Assembly (NCBI RefSeq): GCF_003073375.1
Contig: NZ_CP029002.1
Coordinates: 730,001 to 794,000, forward strand
DNA: 64,000 bases
Source of the DNA: Lysinibacillus sp. 2017
GTDB lineage: Bacteria; Bacillota; Bacilli; Bacillales_A; Planococcaceae
Direction: 5' to 3'
Shown here piece after piece: positions 11,017 through 19,197 of the stretch (position 1 is its first letter; each line of letters opens with the position of its first letter). Below the pieces are notes generated by a model that worked only from the letters and a program-made list of their open reading frames with translations, was not told the DNA's origin and searched no databases. The translations under genes were made by a program, and so were the position numbers.

Positions 11017-12144
11017 TTGTTAGTAGCTATAACAAAAGAGCAAAAACTTTTTCAGCTTCAGCGCGAAATGTCACACGATGATTTAAGACAACTAAAAGAA
11101 ACGAATCCATTTTTTTGCCCGCAATGTAAAGAACCTCTACTATTAAAAATAGGGACGATTAAAATTCCTCATTTTGCCCATTTGAAGAATAATGCCTGTG
11201 ATTCCTTTTTTTCAGAAGGAGAATCCGCAGCCCACCTACTCGGAAAGCAGCAACTGTATTCGCTTTTTACAAGGCTTCAACTTCCAACAGTTGTAGAGCC
11301 CTATTTACCGCAAATTCAACAACGCCCTGACTTGCTTGTGACAAAAGATGACGAGCAATATGCTATCGAGTTTCAATGCAGTAAAATTGCTGGGCCGCTA
11401 TTTCAAAATCGTACAAATGGCTATCAAGTTGTCAATATAAACCCCGTTTGGCTCCTCCATACTCCAAATGCCCACTTTAAAACTGTAGGTATAACGAAAA
11501 TTTCCATCAATCATACAAACGCACAATTTATTCAAACGTATAAAAAGCAGCACTATTTAATAACCTATGATGTCCAACGTGAAATGTTTTACTATGTCAG
11601 TAATTTAATACCGATTCAAGGTCTGCAATATTTTGGCGTCATTCAAGAGTTACCATTAACGCAGCAAAACTTCCCATTTTTTATTCCGAAAGTAATGTCA
11701 AAACAAACATTTCAAATGATTTTTACAAAAGTACTGATGATTCGTAATACAACGCTTCGTTCTCGGTTATTCTTAAGTAAGAAGGGTGTAAATGATTCAT
11801 TTTTACGAGCCATTTATGAAATGCAGTGTACCATTTTTAAACTCCCTCATTTTATCGGCATTCCTGTTGAGTGTTCTGCACCACTTCCAGTACCCAATGT
11901 AGAGTGGCAACTATTATTATTTTATTTTCTACAATGTCACGAGTTAACGCCGCAATCGATGCATCTAAAGTCCATTCCTTATTTTTTAAAGTGGGCGAAA
12001 TTAGATGAAGGAAAACAAATGGTACAAGCGGTCGATAACTATTTAGAACTTCTAAAAAAACTGGCTATTGAAAATGTGCATAGTGATATACTGGAAGAGC
12101 AATTAATTCATTTACTTTACGACCAATTGGTTGCATTTGGTTAA
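11017..12144 (+). CDS. coiA: Competence protein CoiA
   Basis: Nuclease-like protein linked to processing of incoming single-stranded DNA in natural transformation. The N-terminal zinc ribbon is CPQC...HFAH...C, followed by a restriction-enzyme-like core (RPDLLVT...YAIEFQCSKI) with the D and E-x-Q residues in place. Length is about 375 residues. An ATG at 11011 directly abuts AAAAAGGGGG, leaving no spacer. The in-frame TTG at 11017 (start MLVAITKEQ) has a proper spacing and is preferred. It lies between mecA and pepF as in B. subtilis. Whether this organism becomes competent is not shown here. Confidence 0.9.
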   Translation: MLVAITKEQKLFQLQREMSHDDLRQLKETNPFFCPQCKEPLLLKIGTIKIPHFAHLKNNACDSFFSEGESAAHLLGKQQLYSLFTRLQLPTVVEPYLPQIQQRPDLLVTKDDEQYAIEFQCSKIAGPLFQNRTNGYQVVNINPVWLLHTPNAHFKTVGITKISINHTNAQFIQTYKKQHYLITYDVQREMFYYVSNLIPIQGLQYFGVIQELPLTQQNFPFFIPKVMSKQTFQMIFTKVLMIRNTTLRSRLFLSKKGVNDSFLRAIYEMQCTIFKLPHFIGIPVECSAPLPVPNVEWQLLLFYFLQCHELTPQSMHLKSIPYFLKWAKLDEGKQMVQAVDNYLELLKKLAIENVHSDILEEQLIHLLYDQLVAFG

Positions 12145-12164
12145 TGGAATTGTTTAAATAGACT

Positions 12165-12185
12165 TATAATTCCGAACTTCGGAAT
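12165..12185 (+). promoter_or_regulatory. TATAAT element with a perfect 17-base palindrome upstream of pepF
   Basis: ATTCCGAA-C-TTCGGAAT (12169-12185) directly follows a TATAAT at 12165-12170 in the coiA-pepF gap. Its position at a transcription start suggests an operator. A good -35 is not evident, so the promoter itself is uncertain. Confidence 0.45.
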
Positions 12186-12203
12186 AATTAGGAGGCATAT
12201 AAA

Positions 12204-14012
12204 ATGGCGAAAAAAGTAATAACGCGTAATGAAGTTCCAGAGCAATTAACATGGGACTTAACACCGATTTTTGAATCAGATGAAGCTTGGGAAGTAGAGT
12301 TAAAAGAAGTTGAAAAACTATCTGAACAGGCAGCAAACTTCAAAGGCAAAGTAGCGGATAGCGCGGAAAGCTTATATAACACATTACAATATAGTGATGC
12401 AATGTATGAGCGTTTAAACAAATTATACGTATACTCTCATTTAAAACATGATCAAGATACAGCGGATGGAAAATACCAAGATTTAGACGGCCGCGTTCGT
12501 TCAATAGCAGCAAAAGTTGGTGCAGCATGGTCATTCATTACTCCAGAAATTCTAGCTTTAGATGAAGCGACTTTAAATAGCTACGCAGCAAGTTATGAAC
12601 CACTAGCACTTTACAAACAAAGCTTAAAAGAAGTGAACTTAGGTCGTCCGCATATATTATCTGCTGACAAAGAAGAGCTACTTGCACAAATGGCTGAAGT
12701 ATCAGGTGCATCTGGTTCAACATTCAGCGCTTTAAACAATGCTGACTTAGAATTCCCGAAAATTAAAGGGGAAGACGGCGAAGAAATCCAATTAACACAT
12801 GGTAACTACATCATGCAATTAGAAAGTGATAACCGTGAAGTACGTGAAGCTGCGTTTAAAGCGGTTTACAAAACATACGGTCAATTTAAAAATACATTTG
12901 CTTCTACGTTAGCTGGTAATGTAAAAGCACATAACGCATCAGCAAAAATTCGTAACTACGATTCAGCGCGTCATGCAGCACTTAGCAACAACTTCATCCC
13001 TGAAAAAGTGTATGATCAATTGATTTCAACAGTTCATGATTATTTACCAGCCTTACACCGTTACGTAGAGCTACGTAAAAAAGTGTTAGGCGTGGATGAA
13101 TTGCATATGTACGATCTATTCACACCACTTGTTAAAGAAGTGAAAATGGAAGTAGCGTATGAAGATGCGAAGAAAACAATGGTAGAAAGTTTCGCACCAC
13201 TTGGTAAAGAATATCAAGAAACCGTACAAAAAGGGTTGGATAGCCGTTGGGTAGACGTGCTTGAGAACAAAGGAAAACGTAGCGGGGCATACTCTTCAGG
13301 TACATTTGGTACAAACCCATATGTATTAATGAACTGGCATGATAACATTAACAACCTATACACATTAGCACATGAATTTGGTCACTCGATGCACAGCTAT
13401 TACTCTCGTGCCAACCAACCATACCAATATGCAGATTACTCAATTTTCGTTGCAGAAGTAGCTTCTACATGTAACGAAGAGTTATTATTCGATCACTTAA
13501 TGAAAACATTAGATGACGATAAGAAGAAAATCTACTTATTAAATCAATGGTTAGACGGCTTCCGCGGTACAGTATTCCGTCAAACAATGTTCGCTGAATT
13601 TGAGCATATCATTCATGAAATGGACGCAAAAGGCGAAGCATTAACTGCAGAAAAATTAACGTCAATTTACTACGACTTAAACAAACAATACTTTGGCGAC
13701 GCAGTAACAGTAGATGAAGAAATCGGGCTTGAATGGGCACGTATTCCACACTTCTATTACAACTACTACGTGTACCAATATGCAACAGGTCAATCTGCTG
13801 CAACAGCGTTAAGCAAACAAATTTTAGAAGAAGGCAAACCAGCTGTAGATCGTTACATTAACAATTTCTTAAAAGCAGGTTGCTCGAACTTCCCAATCGA
13901 AGTACTAAAAGCAGCTGGTGTAGATATGGAATCTCCAGAGCCAATTGCACTTGCATGCCAAGTATTCGAAGAAAAATTAAATGAGCTTGAAAAATTATTA
14001 TTAAATAATTAA
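12204..14012 (+). CDS. pepF: Oligoendopeptidase F
   Basis: Cytosolic zinc metallopeptidase of family M3 that cleaves medium-length peptides. The gluzincin motif HEFGH is at residues 390-394, with the downstream Glu in FVAEVAST serving as third zinc ligand. It has 602 residues, typical for PepF. The ATG follows TAGGAGG at ideal spacing. It is third in the conserved mecA-coiA-pepF order. Beyond its terminator the B. subtilis order resumes only at spxH, 5.2 kb away. Confidence 0.96.
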   Translation: MAKKVITRNEVPEQLTWDLTPIFESDEAWEVELKEVEKLSEQAANFKGKVADSAESLYNTLQYSDAMYERLNKLYVYSHLKHDQDTADGKYQDLDGRVRSIAAKVGAAWSFITPEILALDEATLNSYAASYEPLALYKQSLKEVNLGRPHILSADKEELLAQMAEVSGASGSTFSALNNADLEFPKIKGEDGEEIQLTHGNYIMQLESDNREVREAAFKAVYKTYGQFKNTFASTLAGNVKAHNASAKIRNYDSARHAALSNNFIPEKVYDQLISTVHDYLPALHRYVELRKKVLGVDELHMYDLFTPLVKEVKMEVAYEDAKKTMVESFAPLGKEYQETVQKGLDSRWVDVLENKGKRSGAYSSGTFGTNPYVLMNWHDNINNLYTLAHEFGHSMHSYYSRANQPYQYADYSIFVAEVASTCNEELLFDHLMKTLDDDKKKIYLLNQWLDGFRGTVFRQTMFAEFEHIIHEMDAKGEALTAEKLTSIYYDLNKQYFGDAVTVDEEIGLEWARIPHFYYNYYVYQYATGQSAATALSKQILEEGKPAVDRYINNFLKAGCSNFPIEVLKAAGVDMESPEPIALACQVFEEKLNELEKLLLNN

Positions 14013-14021
14013 TTGATAATG

Positions 14022-14052
14022 AAAACGCATCTAGCTTAGGTGCGTTTTTTTC
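14022..14052 (+). terminator. pepF terminator
   Basis: AAAACGCA pairs with TGCGTTTT over an 11-base loop followed by T residues. Confidence 0.85.
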
Positions 14053-14376
14053 TCGTTAACCATGAATTTCTGGAGAATGGTGGCTATTTATGGTAGTGGA
14101 TATTTGATTTATGAAAGTTTTTGAAAAAATTTGGATGTATTATGAAGTGTTGTGTATCAATGGTTTTGAAGGTTTTTTTCGTTTATAAGAATGTTAAACC
14201 TTATTAAAACGCTTTCATTTCTATGGAAACGCTTACTATATGTCGAATTTGTGAAACAATGCTCGATTCGTTGCAACAATTATTATTCCGTGATAGAGTA
14301 ATAAACGTGAAATAAATCACATAACAAACATACACCCCTTTGTTTGAACGTGAACATTTCTCCCATCCCCTTTGTG
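14053..14376. other. Gene-free stretch after pepF with a cre-like site
   Basis: No convincing open frame is seen. TGGAAACGCTTACT (about 14223-14236) differs at one position from the CcpA cre consensus TGNAANCGNTNNCA, but no gene starts nearby. A weak promoter-like TTGCAA/TAGAGT pair (17-base spacer, near 14272-14300) precedes the strong hairpin at 14377, leaving room for a small RNA of about 100 bases. Confidence 0.3.
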
Positions 14377-14427
14377 AAAAAAGAGGCGTCCTATCTGATG
14401 AAGATAGGGGCGCCTCTTTTGTTTTTC
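14377..14427 (+). terminator. Strong orphan terminator hairpin
   Basis: AAAAGAGGCG and CCTATCT pair with AGATAGG and CGCCTCTTTT around a four-base loop, followed by GTTTTTC. No annotated gene ends at it, so it may close an unseen short transcript. Confidence 0.7.
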
Positions 14428-14429
14428 TA

Positions 14430-14535
14430 GGGATTTATCATAGCTAGTTATTTTTCTAATATAGAGTTCGTAAAATAAAAGTGAATGTGGATTTGGCAGG
14501 CTAGGCTTGCCAAATCAATATGTAACCCATTAAAC
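14430..14535 (+). repeat. Solo forward repeat unit without hairpin insert
   Basis: It resembles the start of the array A and C units (GGGATTTATCATAGCTAGT, then AAAGTGAATGTGG). The arms TTTGGCAGGC and GCTTGCCAAATC meet with only TAG between them, so the nested hairpin is missing. The downstream GTAACCCATTAAAC matches the post-stem flank. The second GGCGCC hairpin is not recognisable. Confidence 0.7.
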
Positions 14536-14767
14536 ATAGCAAAAAAGGATTATCAATAGTTTGTTTTAGTATTGGTAAGTAAATTTGGATAACTGCATTC
14601 ATTTAATCTTGGGGAGTCAAGTATCAGTTTTTTAGGAGAAGGTGAAAAAATATCCAAGAATTTATGCAAGATCCATAATTTAAAGCTTGGCAAAAAATGC
14701 GGGAAATGGTGCTATATCAATGCTTTATGTGTCATGTATAAAATCATGCATAATCGTTATATCAAAA

Positions 14768-14840
14768 TAAAAGCTCAAAATACTGATTTAACAGTATTTT
14801 GAGCTTTTATTGGTATTCCCAAACTTTTATTTGGGAACGT
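14768..14840. repeat. Two adjacent hairpins in the accessory block
   Basis: The first has perfect 17-base arms (14768-14784 and 14790-14806) around a five-base loop, and could end transcription in either direction. The second, TTCCCAAA-CTTTTA-TTTGGGAA, belongs to a short motif that recurs near 15580, 15870 and 16710. Just upstream (about 14650-14745) a possible coding remnant reads KAWQKMREMVLYQ in one frame, interrupted by stops. Confidence 0.5.
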
Positions 14841-14901
14841 TATTTTGTATAGAAGTGCATTTAAATATATGATTAGGTAAAATACAATGAAGGGGGAATG
14901 C

Positions 14902-15381
14902 ATGATGAAAAAATTAACTTTATTATTGTTGATGGTCATTTCGGTTATTGGATTGAGTGCCTGTCAAAAAGATAAAAGTGTAAGTGAAGATGATATAAAA
15001 GCTTTTTTAAAAGAGTATAAAACTATAATTTATACAGCAGATTCACAGAACCCGACAGACTATTCAAAGCTTTTAGAGGACGTAAAACCTTACGTAAATG
15101 AAGAAGTATATGAAAAACATGTAAAGAACGGAATCTTTAATTTTCCAAATCACTTTGCCACTGAAAACCAAACTGATGTGAAGTTAAACGATGTCAAAAT
15201 TGATACTATCAAAGAAAAAGATAATAATTTCGAAATCGCATATACAATGTTTGTGACAATTGGTAAGCGCAATGTTGAAAAAACAGGTAAAATGACCATT
15301 TTTAATGAAGAAGATAACAAGTTCATTGTTACTTATGATTGGGAAAATCCTGTTACAGTAGATAATAAAAAATTTAAGTAA
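14902..15381 (+). CDS. Putative lipoprotein of unknown function
   Basis: About 159 residues with a lipoprotein signal: MMKK, a hydrophobic core, and the lipobox GLSAC around residue 21. After cleavage the protein would be anchored by a diacylglyceryl Cys on the outer face of the membrane. The mature part is charged, with no catalytic motif I recognise. The tandem ATGs at 14902/14905 lie just behind AGGGGG; an ATG at 14887 precedes that site. It stands alone in the accessory block. A NTF2-like or DUF-type fold is possible but not shown. Confidence 0.7.
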   Translation: MMKKLTLLLLMVISVIGLSACQKDKSVSEDDIKAFLKEYKTIIYTADSQNPTDYSKLLEDVKPYVNEEVYEKHVKNGIFNFPNHFATENQTDVKLNDVKIDTIKEKDNNFEIAYTMFVTIGKRNVEKTGKMTIFNEEDNKFIVTYDWENPVTVDNKKFK

Positions 15382-15524
15382 GCAAAGTGGATGAATTAAA
15401 TGTGCAAAAAAATCCATTGAAAATTCAATAGTCACTACAATCCCAAACCCTCTAGAAAATCTCGAAGAATTACCAATATTCTGCAACGATAGTTGAAGTA
15501 TACCCTAGTTACCAAAGCGCCCTT

Positions 15525-15572
15525 GAACTGCACCCCAATTGTTAGACACTACTAACAATTGGGGTGCAGTTC
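15525..15572. repeat. Near-perfect palindrome resembling paired IS ends
   Basis: Two perfect 21-base arms (GAACTGCACCCC... at 15525-15545; complement at 15552-15572) flank six bases. The sequence resembles terminal sequences of IS150-group IS3 elements as I remember them. No transposase is nearby, so it may be a MITE or two abutted ends. It could also act as a terminator for the gene ending at 15381. Confidence 0.5.
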
Positions 15573-15593
15573 AGCTTTCATTTGGGAACGTTT

Positions 15594-15806
15594 TTAGAAT
15601 GACTTATAAATACTATATACAATAAAAATAACAAGAATGATTAGAATTAATACACCGATTTCTTTAATACTCATTCCAGTAGTATTAGGCATACCTGCTT
15701 GTGTGCGATTAAGATTGTCATTAAAATTTCCAGCAGGATTCTTTTTTTGTTCTTCTCGATATAAACGCTCTCTTGTCTGTTCTGGTGTTTCTTTTCTTTT
15801 AGACAT
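15594..15806 (-). CDS. Small C-terminally anchored protein (DUF6366-like)
   Basis: 70 residues. A hydrophilic, Arg/Lys/Glu-rich N-terminus (KRKETPEQTRERLYREEQ) and a KNPAGNFNDNLNR segment precede a single membrane helix near the C-terminus (about residues 47-66). The pattern and length resemble the DUF6366 family of spore-formers, whose role is unknown. The ATG follows AGGAGGTG. The family call is by pattern only. Confidence 0.65.
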   Translation of the reverse strand: MSKRKETPEQTRERLYREEQKKNPAGNFNDNLNRTQAGMPNTTGMSIKEIGVLILIILVIFIVYSIYKSF

Positions 15807-15867
15807 TTAAACACCTCCTAAGTTGTTATATTAATATTTCTAGAAGAGGTCAATAGATTCCTTTAAT

Positions 15868-15932
15868 GGTTCCCAAAGCGAGATTTGGGGACATTTCGAA
15901 ATGCTGTTACACTAAAGCCCCCGTTAGTTGAA
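15868..15932 (+). repeat. Short intergenic repeat, copy 1
   Basis: Contains TTCCCAAAGCGAGATTTGGG followed by ACTAAAGCCCCCGTTAGTTGAA. The same parts recur in other order at 16678-16735 (ACTAAACTGCTGCGTTAG then TTCCCAAACCGACGTTTGG) and partly at 15490-15520 and 14817-14838. It looks like a small dispersed palindromic repeat. Confidence 0.45.
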
Positions 15933-15938
15933 TATCAC

Positions 15939-16637
15939 TTAATGTTTCACTGGACCATAAAAAGGGTTTTTACTATTGTCGGTTATAAACTCAATTGCTT
16001 TCGCTTGATACATTTTATCACGGTATTCATAAGTAATGATAATATCTCCAACAAACATCGCTGGTGAAATTTGACCACTTACTCTGACCATAAGATTTTT
16101 GTTAATTACTTCATAATCAATAATATTGCCGAAACTTATATCCTCAAATAAATGCGACGGTTCTATTGACTTAGTTTCAATAATGGTTACTTTGTCTCCC
16201 AAAATGATTTCTGCTTTTTCAATAGTTAATTTTGTTTTTACGTTTTTATTGATAATTGCTAAAGGATTATCGACAATGATATCAAATAATCCATTCTTAT
16301 TTTTATAGACATACACTTCTTCATCTAGTACACCAGTACCATATCCTTTTGTTAAAGTTATGATTAATTCCTTGGTTCCATCTTTGTTTATATCTTCGTA
16401 AAAAAGTTTTGGGGCATAGGTAGGATTCGTAACATTTATCCAAAAAGGTCTGAAGTAAGTATCTCCTTTGAAATCAAGTTTAAATTCCCGATATAAACCG
16501 TTCATTTTCTTAGCGTACAATTCTATATTCTCGTTGGGTAGCTTCGTAACCAGTTCATATCCTTCATTTGTTGCACTATTACTTTTTGGAACTACAAAGA
16601 AAATAAACACTAACAATAAGAACACGTATTTTTTCAT
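15939..16637 (-). CDS. Secreted protein of unknown function
   Basis: 232 residues with an N-terminal signal peptide (MKKYVFLLLVFIFFVV, ending near SNSA). A calcium-loop-like segment DINKDGTKELIIT resembles FG-GAP/VCBS or EF-hand-like loops of exported bacterial proteins. The rest is beta-rich with no enzyme motif. The start at 16637 follows GAGGTG; an upstream GTG at 16646 is inside that site. It is isolated between short palindromic repeats in the accessory block. The function cannot be named. Confidence 0.65.
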   Translation of the reverse strand: MKKYVFLLLVFIFFVVPKSNSATNEGYELVTKLPNENIELYAKKMNGLYREFKLDFKGDTYFRPFWINVTNPTYAPKLFYEDINKDGTKELIITLTKGYGTGVLDEEVYVYKNKNGLFDIIVDNPLAIINKNVKTKLTIEKAEIILGDKVTIIETKSIEPSHLFEDISFGNIIDYEVINKNLMVRVSGQISPAMFVGDIIITYEYRDKMYQAKAIEFITDNSKNPFYGPVKH

Positions 16638-16941
16638 TGAATACACCTCATTTTAGTGTTCCCTGAAATGATTTCTTATTCCACTAAACTGCTGCGTTAG
16701 TTGAAGTATAACCTTCCCAAACCGACGTTTGGTAACTTTTGAATGAGATTTATTTATACGTTACAGCCACTCAGAACAAGTGAATCGAACAGTCCTCTTT
16801 AAAATTATTTTTCGCAGTACAACTTCACTTATGATTTGGTTCTCCGTAACATAGTTAAAGGCGGTTTTAAACTACGCTCAAATATAAATTTTATTTAGGC
16901 TTATACTCCTTTACTAAGAAAAAATTACTTAGTTGTTACAC
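16638..16941. other. Gene-free stretch with a short repeat copy
   Basis: Holds copy 2 of the short intergenic repeat (16678-16735). The remaining bases to 16941 show no gene, RNA or clear terminator. Confidence 0.4.
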
Positions 16942-17811
16942 TCAATTATTTGGTAAATATTTTTTATATCGTTCCCATGCATCCATATATTCTGGCAAAT
17001 CATGTGGATGCACTTTAATACATATTCCTATACGTGTATATAATTGAAAAATTACCTCATCTAAAAGTCTTTCCTCGGTATAGCTAACATCACTGTTCCA
17101 CATTGCAAATAATGTAAGCAACGTATTCAAATCTAGATTGTCTGGTGATGAACAAAATGCATATGTAAAATCATAAATTTTTGGTCCAATTAATGGTGAG
17201 GGATCAATCACACCTTTTAATTGCTTATTTAAATAAACAAAATTATGTACGCCAGTATCTCCATGTAAATAATATTTTTCTTCCAATTGGCTATATCCCT
17301 TTAACTTATTTACTAAAAGTTCTACCCTTTTATGATCTTCTACTGAAAGAACATTTCCTATATTTTGCTGCGCATATTCTAGACTACTTTGATTAAAATC
17401 AGACCAACTGCTTCTAGAAGTACCGTTTATTCTTCCCCAAGGAGTAGCTTCATCTACCTTAGTGTATTTATCAAATAGTTGCTTTATTAAAATTGTCATC
17501 CAGTCTATTTTAGAACTTCGATTAAAATGTGTTTCTCCAGCAATGTAGTCATACACAATAAATTGTTCTTCTGGATCTGTGTAAATAATATTAGGTAGTA
17601 GGCTCGTATCACTATAAGCAGTAAGAAATTGTTGCGTCGGCTTTATTATATTTGCTATATCCATTTTTACTACATATGTTGGTTTGTTATCGACAAGTAG
17701 TAAATATAAAACACCATTTGTAGTACCACTATTTAGATTTTCTGCTTTTAAATCTGTGCTGATTAAAGAATTATTTTTTAATAAATCAATAATTGTATTT
17801 ATTTTTTCCAC
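16942..17811 (-). CDS. Aminoglycoside phosphotransferase (APH/ChoK)-family protein
   Basis: About 289 residues with the kinase-like fold of the APH family. The catalytic loop is LHGDTGVHNFVYL and the metal-binding segment is GVIDPSPLIGPKIYDFTYA. The substrate may be an antibiotic, choline or another small molecule; nothing here decides. The open frame extends to 18033, but upstream residues do not look conserved. The GTG at 17811 behind AAAGAGG gives an N-terminus (VEKINTIIDLL) suited to the family. An AGGAGGG about 40 bases further upstream leads only to an ATG with an early stop, so the start has some doubt. Confidence 0.75.
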   Translation of the reverse strand: MEKINTIIDLLKNNSLISTDLKAENLNSGTTNGVLYLLLVDNKPTYVVKMDIANIIKPTQQFLTAYSDTSLLPNIIYTDPEEQFIVYDYIAGETHFNRSSKIDWMTILIKQLFDKYTKVDEATPWGRINGTSRSSWSDFNQSSLEYAQQNIGNVLSVEDHKRVELLVNKLKGYSQLEEKYYLHGDTGVHNFVYLNKQLKGVIDPSPLIGPKIYDFTYAFCSSPDNLDLNTLLTLFAMWNSDVSYTEERLLDEVIFQLYTRIGICIKVHPHDLPEYMDAWERYKKYLPNN

Positions 17812-18066
17812 GTATGAGCCTCTTTTGCTAATTATTATCGTGCCATAATAGTTATATTCCCTCCTAAATATTGAAACCCTTTTATTTTTATATATGAATT
17901 TTTGGAGTAAAACGGCTTTAATGGAGGTCATTTTATTTATAAAGTGAAAGACAGGTACATAAGCTTTTTTACAATCCGCACTTATATTAGGTAATGTCTG
18001 TAAATAAGCACTCAAAGCGGCGTTTAGGGACATTTTTCTCTTAAGTTTTTAAATTCTCCTAAATTG

Positions 18067-18294
18067 CTATTTAAGTGGTAGAGGATATTCTGGTCTGTTA
18101 GGACAATATTTACAATGAGAGTCACTACATTTTGATTCAGTCCAACTATTACATTTAGGACAGAAATATGTATCAAATTTTTCATAATAAACTAAGTTAG
18201 ATTTGCATTGTGAACAAAATTTATTTTCCTCAAGTTGACCGTAAAACTCGAAGCCATCTATAATTACTTTTCCATATGCTTCTGATATTTTCAT
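18067..18294 (-). CDS. Small zinc-ribbon protein
   Basis: 75 residues from an ATG behind AAAGAGGTG. Three cysteine groups are visible: CSQC, CPKC and CSDSHCKYC, consistent with one or two zinc sites. The short protein has no other recognisable domain. It lies upstream of the phosphotransferase-like gene on the same strand with a 255-base gap, so they may not share a transcript. Zinc binding is inferred from spacing; the role is unknown. Confidence 0.65.
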   Translation of the reverse strand: MKISEAYGKVIIDGFEFYGQLEENKFCSQCKSNLVYYEKFDTYFCPKCNSWTESKCSDSHCKYCPNRPEYPLPLK

Positions 18295-18389
18295 AAATAG
18301 CACCTCTTTTTCTTTTTCCAATGATACCAAATTTAATATTAAGTAAGAACGTCCAAAAAGCATTGTTGATAACATTATTTTCGCTTAAC

Positions 18390-18943
18390 GTTGTAAATCC
18401 GTATAAATCTGGCGGCCCCATGCTTTATGTGTTTGTAGCTATTGTCGTTAACAGGTTTGCTAGTTTAAGCGAAGAAAAAGATGCCTTTTTCCAGCTCTAT
18501 TCACTGCCAAGCTGGCTTGAGAAAAAATGGTAACAGAGTTTGATGGGTGGGAAAGTCGTTATGATGAAATTGTCGCTACGAACGAATATAAGCAATGAAT
18601 TTTCTTAAGTAATTATAGAATGCATTCAGAGCTTTTTCGTACGAATATGAAAACACTGGCAGTTGAAGGGGTATTGCTTGTTGTTCTGTTGACAGCGTTC
18701 ATTACAAATTATGAGTTCGAACAGAGCACACAATTAGTCATATATCCAACTAAAAAGGGTCGAAAACTTTTATTAAATAAAGGTCTAGCGAGTTTACTAG
18801 CAAGCTTCATTGTGATAGCAATTTTATTTGGAGTGACATTATCGGCTTACTTTACCGTCTATGATTACTCGGCTGTTTGGCAAGCTTCGATTAGTAGCGG
18901 CTTCAATTGGGAATATCGGTTACATACGAGTAAGCGTAGCTAG
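18390..18943 (+). pseudogene. Decayed ABC-2-type transporter permease
   Basis: Pieces of one membrane protein lie in different frames. SGGPMLYVFVAIVV and LPSWLEKKW stop at 18531. VTEFDGWESRYDEIVATNEYK continues in another frame. After two stops a 100-residue piece (18620-18943) carries two hydrophobic segments and an ABC-2-permease-like stretch (TQLVIYPTKKGRKLLLNKG). The 3' end runs into a repeat unit at 18950. No partner ATPase is seen, so the transporter is not functional here. Confidence 0.65.
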
Positions 18944-18949
18944 ATAGAC

Positions 18950-19060
18950 TTTCTTTGTATTGACGGGCCTTCTACAGAGCACAGAGAATAGCCCCAGAGA
19001 TACGTGAAATATGTCTCTATGACTTTGTGCTTTGCCTGCCAAACAGATCCCACTTTAATC
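18950..19060 (-). repeat. Solo reverse repeat unit
   Basis: TTGACGGGCC...GCCTGCCAA flanks an insert with AGCACAGAG, AGATACGTGAAATATGTCT and CTTTGTGCTTT, the nested form seen in array B reverse units. One A-C mismatch and G-T pairs weaken the outer stem. It directly follows the decayed permease. Confidence 0.7.
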
Positions 19061-19197
19061 TCACTTTATTAGAAAAAGGGGGACACCACGACAATCCTAA
19101 AATCCCCATTAAAAAAGCCCCTTCATTCATGAAGGGACCAAAGTAATAGATTATATGATTACAACTGCGTATGATTGTGTTGCTTATGAAGCAGGAA

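Noticed and set aside
14223-14236. CcpA cre site as a functional operator
   Set aside because: The match is good, but no gene or clear promoter lies within reach, so function is not claimed.
15184-15486. 100-codon minus-strand frame opposite the lipoprotein gene
   Set aside because: It is antisense to a frame with a clear lipoprotein signal and binding site.
17811-18033. N-terminal extension of the APH-type protein to 363 residues
   Set aside because: The upstream residues show no family similarity, and the GTG at 17811 has its own binding site.
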